Shown here: piece after piece, positions 57,882 through 64,000 of the stretch | Position numbering within the stretch: the first letter of the stretch is position 1 | Layout: each line of letters begins with the position of its first letter | Source of the DNA: Bradyrhizobium diazoefficiens | Lineage (GTDB): Bacteria; Pseudomonadota; Alphaproteobacteria; Rhizobiales; Xanthobacteraceae | Assembly: GCF_018131015.1 (NCBI RefSeq) | Contig: NZ_JAFCJJ010000006.1 | Span: forward strand, 124,001-188,000 | Direction: 5' to 3' | DNA length: 64,000 bases | Position numbers and translations under genes: made by a program | Notes under the pieces: generated by a model | The model's input: the letters and a program-made list of their open reading frames with translations, nothing else | What the model was told of the DNA's origin: nothing | Database searches by the model: none

Positions 57882-58067
57882 ATGCGCAGATTTCTGCTGA
57901 TTGCAGGCCTGTTTGCCCTCGCCGTCGGCCTGCTCTGGATCGGCCAGGGCACGGGCACCGTGGCCTGGCCCCGATCGAGCTTCATGGTCAACCAGCTGCA
58001 ATGGGCGGGCTATGGCGCGGCCATGGCCGGCTTCGGGCTGGTGCTGATCTGGCAAAGCAATCAATAG
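57882..58067 (+). CDS. small two-helix membrane protein
   Basis: The 61-residue protein has two membrane helices (LLIAGLFALAVGLLWIG and WAGYGAAMAGFGLVLIW) joined by a Trp-Pro loop (TGTVAWPRSSFMVNQ). A good Shine-Dalgarno, GGGGAGGATC, lies before ATG 57882. It is 20 bases upstream of an SDR gene and so may be co-transcribed with it. The family is recognisable only as a small conserved membrane protein; the function is unknown. Confidence 0.62.
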   Translation: MRRFLLIAGLFALAVGLLWIGQGTGTVAWPRSSFMVNQLQWAGYGAAMAGFGLVLIWQSNQ

Positions 58068-58087
58068 AAGAAACCAGGAATAAGAAC

Positions 58088-58858
58088 ATGACATCGAACC
58101 GGTTCGATCTCCGCGGCAAGGTCGCGGTCGTGACGGGAGGCAATGGCGGCATCGGGCTCGGCCTGGCGCACGGGCTCGCCGACGCCGGCGCCGACATCGC
58201 CGTGGTCGGACGCAACGAGACCAAGTCGGCCGCCGCCGTCGCCGATCTCGGGGCGCGCGGCGTGAAGGCGATCGCCGTCACCACCGACGTCACCGACAAG
58301 GCGGCGGTGGCGGCCATGATCGACCGCGTCGTCAGGGAGCTCGGCCGCATCGACATCCTCATCAACAATGCCGGCATGAGCATCCGCAAGCCGCCGCACG
58401 AACTCGAGCTCGACGAGTGGAACAAGGTGATCGACACCAACCTCACCAGCGCCTTCGTCTGCTCGAAGCTCGCCTATCCGGCGCTGAAGGCCTCCGGCAA
58501 CGGCAAGGTCATCAACATCGGGTCGATGATGTCGATCTTCGGCGCGAGCTTCGCCACCGCCTATGCGGCGAGCAAGGGCGGCATCGTGCAGTACACGCGC
58601 GCCTGCGCCAATGCGTGGGCACCGGACAACATCCAGGTCAATGCGATCCTGCCCGGCTGGATCGACACCGACCTCACCCGTGGCGCGCGGCAGCAGGTCT
58701 CGGGCCTGCACGAGCGCGTGCTGGCGCGCACGCCGGCAGGGCGCTGGGGCGACATCGACGACTTCGCCGGCATCGCCGTGTTCCTCGCCTCGCCCGCGTC
58801 GAACTTCGTCACGGGCACCGCGATTCCCGTCGACGGCGGCTACTCGGTGATGGCGTAG
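58088..58858 (+). CDS. short-chain dehydrogenase/reductase (SDR)
   Basis: A classical SDR of 256 residues has TGGNGGIG at about residues 16-23, the NAG motif in ILINNAGMS near 92-100, Ser near 143 and YAASKGG near 157-163. The residues GRNETKS after the second strand suggest NADP preference. It would reduce a ketone or oxidise an alcohol in the cytoplasm; the substrate is unknown. The upstream small membrane gene may be in the same operon. A bidirectional terminator separates it from the convergent barrel gene. Confidence 0.87.
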   Translation: MTSNRFDLRGKVAVVTGGNGGIGLGLAHGLADAGADIAVVGRNETKSAAAVADLGARGVKAIAVTTDVTDKAAVAAMIDRVVRELGRIDILINNAGMSIRKPPHELELDEWNKVIDTNLTSAFVCSKLAYPALKASGNGKVINIGSMMSIFGASFATAYAASKGGIVQYTRACANAWAPDNIQVNAILPGWIDTDLTRGARQQVSGLHERVLARTPAGRWGDIDDFAGIAVFLASPASNFVTGTAIPVDGGYSVMA

Positions 58859-58878
58859 GCACGCCCCGCAAGCAAAAG

Positions 58879-58902
58879 AGCCCCGGGGATCACCCGGGGC
58901 TC
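58879..58902. terminator. bidirectional terminator hairpin
   Basis: GAGCCCCGGG pairs with CCCGGGGCTC across GATCA. On the minus strand TTTTGC follows, and on the plus strand AGTTTGCC, so it may serve both convergent genes. Confidence 0.7.
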
Positions 58903-58933
58903 AGTTTGCCGTTCCCTGCTTCTTATTTGAAAC

Positions 58934-59704
58934 TCAGTAGCGGGCGATGACCGGCGCGTCGAACTTGTAGCTCGCGCGCACGACAGCCCACTGGATATCG
59001 CGCGGCTTGGCGTCGAAGCTGTAGTTGGCCTGCGCGGCACCGCCGAGCTGATAGGTCTGGCTGCCGAAGGCGGCGTAGTTGTACTCGAGGCCGACGATCC
59101 AGTTGCGGGTGATGCCGTATTCCCAGCCGGCGCCGACGGTCCAGCCGCTGGCCCAGTGGGTCTGACCACCCGAACCCGTCACGCCGACCGTGTCGTTCAC
59201 GTTGAGGCGGTTGTTCACGCCGGCATAGCCGCCCTTGAAATAGAACAGGTTGTTGCGCACGGCGAAGCCGGCGCGGCCGACGACAGTCGCGAGCAGATTG
59301 GCGCGCCAGTCGAACACGTCGTCACCGGCGCCGAACACGGTGTTTGCGACCGTGCCCTTGTTGTTGAGGCCGGAGATCGTGCCTTCCAAGCCGCCCACGA
59401 AGTTGTTGGCCTGCCAGTTGTAGCCGATCTGGGCGCCCCCCATGATGCCGGAGCTGCGCTGACGGAAGCCCTCGCCCGGCCCCAGATCGCCGAAACCGCC
59501 GCTGTTGCCGTTGTTGACGAACTGCTCGTTGGTCCAGGCGCCGCCGATGTGGCCACCGACATAGAAGCCGGTCCAGTTGAACAGCGGCTCGATATAGGCC
59601 GGCGCCTTCGCATAGGGCCGCGCGCCGAGATCGGCGGCAGAAGCAGCACCCGCCGCAACCAGCGCAGTGGTGCAGGTGAAGGCAGCAATCAACTTGGAAC
59701 GCAT
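58934..59704 (-). CDS. outer-membrane beta-barrel protein (Omp25/31 family)
   Basis: The 256-residue protein has a signal peptide (LIAAFTCTTALVAAGAASA) and a mature start ADLGARPYAKAPAYIEPLFNWTGFYVGGHIGGAW, very similar to the barrel at 56586-57377. It ends with the aromatic strand VRASYKFDAPVIARY. It should form an eight-stranded barrel in the outer membrane. It is convergent with the SDR gene and shares the hairpin terminator. The start ATG follows AAGGGGTGTACCA. Confidence 0.9.
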   Translation of the reverse strand: MRSKLIAAFTCTTALVAAGAASAADLGARPYAKAPAYIEPLFNWTGFYVGGHIGGAWTNEQFVNNGNSGGFGDLGPGEGFRQRSSGIMGGAQIGYNWQANNFVGGLEGTISGLNNKGTVANTVFGAGDDVFDWRANLLATVVGRAGFAVRNNLFYFKGGYAGVNNRLNVNDTVGVTGSGGQTHWASGWTVGAGWEYGITRNWIVGLEYNYAAFGSQTYQLGGAAQANYSFDAKPRDIQWAVVRASYKFDAPVIARY

Positions 59705-59885
59705 TGGTACACCCCTTGTCCTCAGATGGGTGCACGCTCACAGACAGTTCTTACTCAAATTTGAATCAATAAAGTTAAGACGCGGGATCGGCCCACGACG
59801 CTCCCCAATTCCGTTTGCGCTGTTGCACGGGCGCAACGCGCAGCGCGCGGTTTAACGCCGCATTATCCCTACTGAATTGTGCGCG

Positions 59886-61139
59886 CTACGACGACACGGC
59901 CTTCGAATGCACGTGCTCCGGCCGCACGCCGATCGCAACGAAACGCGCCGTCATTCCCTGCAGCCACGGCAGTGCCGTGACGAGACGCATGAGCAGCGGC
60001 ACCTTCAGCGGCTCATTGCCCCCCTTGAGCGCGCCGCTGACGATGTTGTTCTGCACGATCACCTGCATGCGCTGCGTCATCTTCACCGGAAATTCGCGGC
60101 GACGGCGCACCGCATCCAGCTCCGCCTCGGACGGGCAGCCCTGGCTCATCCTGTCCGCAAGCAGGTTGGCGGTCGCGACCGCATCCTGCACGGCAAGATT
60201 GACGCCGACGCCTCCGATCGGCGACATCGCATGCGCGGCATCGCCGATGCAGAGCAGGCCGGGCCGGGTCCAGCGCGGCAGGCGGTTGATCGCGACCGTG
60301 AGCAGCTTGACGTCGTCAAAACTTGTCAAATCCGCAGTGCCGGACTTGAGGATCGGCGCCATGTGCACGATGTCGTCGCGCAGTGCCGGCAATCCCCTCG
60401 CCTTCACCGCATCGTACTGGCCCTTGGGGATGACATAGGCGCATTGCCAATAGTCGCCGCGGTCGAAGGTGACCATCATCTTGCCGGGCTCGACGCGCGC
60501 GAACAGGTTCTCGGTCTCGTCCGCCTTGCGTCCGGCGCGAAACCACAGCACATCCATCGGCGCGCCGATCTCCTCGACAGCGAGGCCCGCGCGTTCGCGT
60601 ACCGTCGAATGCCGGCCGTCGCAGGCGATGGTGAGATCGGCCTCGATGTCGAGCGGCCCCTCCGGTGTCTTTGCGCGCACGCCGGCGACGGCCTCGCCGC
60701 GGCGGATCAGGTCGGTCGCCTCCGTGCTCATCATCACCTTGAGCGAGGCGAAGCGCTGGCCCGCCTCGCGCAGGAAATTCAAAAAATCCCATTGCGGCAT
60801 GAAGGCGATGAAGTTGTATTTGGTGTCGAGCCGGCGGAGGTCGGCGAGCCGCACCGACGTGCCGCCGAACTGACCGTCCAGCGTCTGCAGGCGCTGATGC
60901 GGCAGTTTGAGGAAACCGTCGATCAGGCCGAGCTCGTCCATCACCTGAAGCGTCGAGGGATGCACGGTGTCGCCGCGAAAATCGCGAAAGAAATCCGCAT
61001 GCTTCTCCAGCACCACGACGTCGATGCCGGCGCGTCCCAGGAGATAGCCGAGCATCATGCCCGCCGGCCCGCCGCCGACGATGCAGCAGCGGACCCTGAT
61101 GGCACGCGCGGGAGAGTGTTGCGAAGCGCTGGCGTCCAC
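59886..61139 (-). CDS. FAD-dependent monooxygenase-like oxidoreductase
   Basis: The 417-residue cytoplasmic flavoprotein resembles the UbiH/PHBH-type aromatic hydroxylases. CCIVGGGPAGMMLGYLLGRAG near residue 18 binds FAD, DGRHSTVRERAG near 177 is the DG motif, and GDAAHAMSPIGGVGVNLAVQDA near residue 299 the GD motif. It would hydroxylate an aromatic or similar substrate using NAD(P)H. The start is GTG 61139. No partner reductase or regulator is adjacent; the caspase-like gene lies 80 bases upstream on the same strand. Confidence 0.85.
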   Translation of the reverse strand: MDASASQHSPARAIRVRCCIVGGGPAGMMLGYLLGRAGIDVVVLEKHADFFRDFRGDTVHPSTLQVMDELGLIDGFLKLPHQRLQTLDGQFGGTSVRLADLRRLDTKYNFIAFMPQWDFLNFLREAGQRFASLKVMMSTEATDLIRRGEAVAGVRAKTPEGPLDIEADLTIACDGRHSTVRERAGLAVEEIGAPMDVLWFRAGRKADETENLFARVEPGKMMVTFDRGDYWQCAYVIPKGQYDAVKARGLPALRDDIVHMAPILKSGTADLTSFDDVKLLTVAINRLPRWTRPGLLCIGDAAHAMSPIGGVGVNLAVQDAVATANLLADRMSQGCPSEAELDAVRRRREFPVKMTQRMQVIVQNNIVSGALKGGNEPLKVPLLMRLVTALPWLQGMTARFVAIGVRPEHVHSKAVSS

Positions 61140-61219
61140 GATCCGGCCTCTGAGGTTCGATCCGAGAACGCGGAGTTTAACCCGAGGATGGTGACGCCGT
61201 CATGGCCGGCGAAGGCCGC

Positions 61220-62752
61220 TCACAGATTGCTGCGGTTCGCCGCCCGGAAACTCTTGATCTCCGACACGCTGCCGTCGCGATAGGTCAGTTCCACCGAGAC
61301 GGACTGCGTCGCGGGCGGGAGCTTCATGTACATCGGCATGCCGGCGGAAATCCCGGAGGGATCCCCGGTCGGGTCCTTCAAATTGCAGGGCGGGATCTTG
61401 AGCACCTGGTTCGGCACGGCGGTGTCGATGCCGATGCGCACCTCGCGGATGGCGCAGCGATAGGACACCAGATGGGTGTAGTAGAGCAGCAGCCCGTTGA
61501 ACTGGCGGAACGACAGCCAGCTCGTGGTGGTCAGGTCGAGCATCCTGCGCTGGTCGCGCAGCAGTGCGGCCTCGGGCTCGAACCGGATCGGAAACGGCCC
61601 CTGCATGTCGCCGGCCTGGTCGACATAGCGCACTTCGATGGTGCCGGCCTGCGCGTCCGGCGGCAGCTCGACCGACGAATTCGGAATGCGCTTGCGGGTG
61701 CGCGCATCGAGCGTGTCGGTGAAGCCGGTTTCGCGGAAGTCCCGTTCGCCGGCCATTCGCCAGGAGATGCCAAGCGTCGGATCCGCGAAGGAGAACGTCA
61801 CCGTCCAGCCGGTGTTGTGGCGCGAGATGTTGGCGATCGGCGCGTTGGTGGCCTCCTCCTTCGGCAGGCGCGGCACAGACACCGGCGGCAGCGCCGCGAG
61901 CTGCTGCGGCGGCGGATCGGCCGGCCGCGCAGCGACCACTGCGTCCTTGGCCATGCTGTTGAGAAAGACATCGTCCACCATCTGGTCGAAATAGACCGGG
62001 ACCTGCTTGTGCTTCACGGTATCGGCCATCTCGCTGACGAGGCGGCGGGTGCGCTGCGCCACCTGCACGAGGTTCTCGCCGGGCTGGAGCAGCTCCTTGG
62101 CGAAGGTGCGGGTGAACACCGAATTGGGATTGGCGTCGTCATTGGAGAGCCGGTCGAGCGCGGTCTGGCGGGGTCCCGCCGAAAACACCGAGAACACGCC
62201 CTCGGGCAGCTGCACCATCGGCGCGAGCCCGCCGCCGCCCGCCACCGCGCGCGTGCCGGCGCGCTCGAACGGGTTGTTACGGCAGGCGTCGAATACCAGG
62301 ATGGAGGTCCGCGCCTTGCGGTTCTGCAGACGCTCGACGATGCGGTCGGCCAGAATAGAGGCATCGCGCACCAGTTCCTCCTGGCCTTCGGTGGCGGCCG
62401 GCACGTCGGTCGGCAGCAGATAGTTCTGGCCCGCGATCTCGAAACCGTGGCCGGCGTAGAAGAAGAACGCGGTGTCGCCGGGCTCGATCGCCCGGTCGAA
62501 TGCGAGCAGCGTCTCGGAGAACTGCCTGCGGTTCTGGTTCTCCGCAACCATCACCGAGAAGCCGAGTTGCTTCAGCGTATCGCCCATGGTGCGGGCGTCA
62601 TTGACCGCCTTGAGCAGCTTCGGGACGTTCTTGTAATCGTTGTTGCCGACGACGAGCGCCACGCGCTTTTCGGCATAAGCGGGCATGGCGAGGCCGCTCA
62701 GGACCGCTGCAAGGCCAACCGCTGCCAGAATTCTGAAAAGCCGACGCGTCAT
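61220..62752 (-). CDS. exported caspase-like protein (peptidase C14 family)
   Basis: The 510-residue protein begins with a signal peptide (LFRILAAVGLAAVLSGLAMPAYA), so it should act in the periplasm. The caspase fold covers residues about 28-250, with catalytic His102 in FYAGHGFE and Cys157 in VFDACRNNPF. The C-terminal region (residues about 300-510) is beta-rich and contains several conserved aromatic residues, perhaps a recognition domain. Starts at 62767 and 62848 are also possible. The natural substrate and any role in cell death or stress are unknown. Confidence 0.85.
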   Translation of the reverse strand: MTRRLFRILAAVGLAAVLSGLAMPAYAEKRVALVVGNNDYKNVPKLLKAVNDARTMGDTLKQLGFSVMVAENQNRRQFSETLLAFDRAIEPGDTAFFFYAGHGFEIAGQNYLLPTDVPAATEGQEELVRDASILADRIVERLQNRKARTSILVFDACRNNPFERAGTRAVAGGGGLAPMVQLPEGVFSVFSAGPRQTALDRLSNDDANPNSVFTRTFAKELLQPGENLVQVAQRTRRLVSEMADTVKHKQVPVYFDQMVDDVFLNSMAKDAVVAARPADPPPQQLAALPPVSVPRLPKEEATNAPIANISRHNTGWTVTFSFADPTLGISWRMAGERDFRETGFTDTLDARTRKRIPNSSVELPPDAQAGTIEVRYVDQAGDMQGPFPIRFEPEAALLRDQRRMLDLTTTSWLSFRQFNGLLLYYTHLVSYRCAIREVRIGIDTAVPNQVLKIPPCNLKDPTGDPSGISAGMPMYMKLPPATQSVSVELTYRDGSVSEIKSFRAANRSNL

Positions 62753-62947
62753 CGCAAAGGTTCCCATGGCAGGGCGCGCCACGTCGGTTCCCCCGGACGG
62801 TTCATCGGAAAACCTCGCGCCCTTCGATGTCATAGTCGATCCAGCCATGGCGGCGGTTCAACCGTGTCCAGCTTCTGGCCTATGGCAGGCCTCGCCGGAA
62901 TCTGCTCTGTCTTGGACTTAACTCCGTTCGAGCCGAGGGCTTTTTGC

Positions 62948-63910
62948 GTGTTTCGCTGGTGCACCGACGAGGTCGAGCCGCATGACCGCTTCGACTACTG
63001 GCGCGAGGTGCGGGCCAAGGGCCTGTTCGGCGTCACCGCGGAGCTCGCGCGCGAACGGCGCGCGGACTTTTTCGGCGAATTTTCGCTGCGCCAGACAGGC
63101 ATTGCCGGGCTCGTCGAGCTGAAGGCCTCGGCCTATTCGGTCGAGCGCAGCGAAGCCGACATCGGCCGCGCCCCCGGCGACAGCATCTGTGTCTACCATC
63201 AGCTAGGTGGCGGCGGCTGGTTCGGCGGCATGCGCAGCGGCGACTTCGCCATTGCCAATGGCAGCTTCGCCACCAGCCATACCGACCTGCCCTATCGCAC
63301 CGCGCCGCTCGGCACGGCCGGTTTCCACCTGCGCATCCTGAAGATCCCCCTCGCTGGCCTTGCGACGCAGGACCGGCGCATGCGCGAGCTCGCGCCCAAG
63401 GCCTTCAGCGACGCCGGCCTCGCCCCCCTGCTCGGCTCCTGCTTTGCCGATCTCGACGAGGTCACCACGAACGGCGGCGCGTCGCATGGCGACGATCTGG
63501 TGCAGGCGCTCGCGCATCTGGCGCTGATCGAGCGCGGCATCGTCAGGCCCGGCAGCCGGCGCGGACAGGCTGCGCTGCGGACCGCCCGGCTGTCGCTGGC
63601 GCGTCGGCTGATCGTCCGCCATCTCAGGGATCCGGACCTCGCGCCGGCGACGGTGGCCGACCTGCTCGGCATCTCGGTCCGCCACCTGCACATGCTGTTC
63701 GAGGCGGCGGAGCGGAGCTTCTCGCAGACGGTCACGGACGAGCGGCTGAAGCAGAGCCGCCAGCTGATGCGCGCGGCGCCGGAACGGCTGATTGCCGACA
63801 TCGCGAGCGCCTGTGGCTTCGAGAGCCTTGCGACCTATTACCGGGTCTTCAATGCAGCCTACGGCATGGCACCGGGCGATTACCGGGCCAAGGCCTCCGA
63901 AGCCAGCTAG
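62948..63910 (+). CDS. AraC family transcriptional regulator
   Basis: The roughly 320-residue regulator has an N-terminal AraC-binding-like domain (residues about 10-190, DRFDYWREVRAKGLFG) and a C-terminal double helix-turn-helix (DLLGISVRHLHMLFEAAERSFSQTV, then IADIASACGFESLATYYRVFNAAYGMAPGDYRAK). GTG 62948 is behind GAGGG at eight bases. ATG 62882 would add 22 residues that read poorly as protein, so the shorter form was chosen. It is divergent from the caspase-like gene, which it may control. The target is otherwise unknown. Confidence 0.83.
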   Translation: MFRWCTDEVEPHDRFDYWREVRAKGLFGVTAELARERRADFFGEFSLRQTGIAGLVELKASAYSVERSEADIGRAPGDSICVYHQLGGGGWFGGMRSGDFAIANGSFATSHTDLPYRTAPLGTAGFHLRILKIPLAGLATQDRRMRELAPKAFSDAGLAPLLGSCFADLDEVTTNGGASHGDDLVQALAHLALIERGIVRPGSRRGQAALRTARLSLARRLIVRHLRDPDLAPATVADLLGISVRHLHMLFEAAERSFSQTVTDERLKQSRQLMRAAPERLIADIASACGFESLATYYRVFNAAYGMAPGDYRAKASEAS

Positions 63911-64000
63911 CGGAACGGCCGCCCAGCGGTGCGGGCCGTCGCGGCCGGGCGGAAAAGCCCAGCCGCGCCCGCTATTTGGGCAAAGACGAGCGAAAACCTC

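Noticed and set aside
61202..62881. Open frame on the plus strand extending before the AraC gene
   Set aside because: It reads antisense to the caspase-like gene. Only the part after about 62948 looks like protein, so the AraC start was placed there.

Overview
The window looks like chromosomal DNA of a Bradyrhizobium-like alphaproteobacterium (Nitrobacteraceae). The basis is the high GC content with strong third-position bias, the gene order phaC - lipoprotein - aminotransferase - hom - glpX, a TTG-started elongation factor P beside its own lysylation genes, two Omp25/31-type outer-membrane barrels, and short palindromic intergenic repeats. No transposase, integrase, phage gene or CRISPR array is visible. 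One tRNA gene, tRNA-Glu(TTC), is present.

Layout. 1-5.7 kb: a structured non-coding stretch with terminators, an HU-type nucleoid gene (minus), several unknown small genes, a secreted cupin, and a minus-strand run of an NAD(P)-binding protein followed by four small membrane proteins. 5.8-9.5 kb: a secreted protein, then a TetR / AidB-like acyl-CoA dehydrogenase cassette. The dehydrogenase is split by a frameshift, and the cassette lies between two copies of one palindromic repeat. 9.6-13.8 kb: glyoxalase I, a 26-residue membrane peptide, a glutathione transferase, two PilZ proteins and tRNA-Glu. 13.9-17.3 kb: a PrsW-type membrane protease, an HdeD-like protein, and a DAHP synthase gene preceded by an aromatic-codon leader peptide and attenuator. 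17.3-20.2 kb: the EF-P beta-lysylation module (KamA/EpmB-like, EpmA, EF-P). 20.2-29.0 kb: an M23 peptidase, a MarR-controlled AhpD-like/cupin pair, an MltB-like transglycosylase, a class II aldolase, an SDR and recJ.

29.2-44.4 kb is accessory in character: a GtrII-like membrane protein, a soluble chemoreceptor with inverted domain order, an NmrA-like protein, and a six-gene catabolic operon (enoyl-CoA hydratase, CoA transferase, TctC, TctB, TctA, PdxA-like dehydrogenase) with a divergent GntR regulator. A Tat-exported metallo-beta-lactamase-fold hydrolase, a TetR/amidohydrolase divergent pair and a haloacid dehalogenase follow. This block separates glpX from recJ, which are neighbours in many Rhizobiales.

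44.5-50.8 kb is core metabolism (glpX, hom, aminotransferase, lipoprotein, phaC). 50.9-56.2 kb carries MAPEG, a paiB-argC pair preceded by an arginine-rich mini-ORF, a DedA protein and parE. 56.5-64 kb has two outer-membrane barrels, a frameshifted small gene, an SDR, an FAD monooxygenase, a periplasmic caspase-like protein and an AraC regulator.

The strongest regulatory observation is the attenuator at 15718-15847: an aromatic-residue leader peptide with mutually exclusive 1:2, 2:3 and 3:4 pairings directly before DAHP synthase. Other points worth checking are the MarR, GntR and TetR operators, two single-base frameshifts, an Arg-rich leader-like ORF before paiB-argC, and the PdxA/TTT catabolic operon. 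All calls come from reading the sequence; no database search was run.
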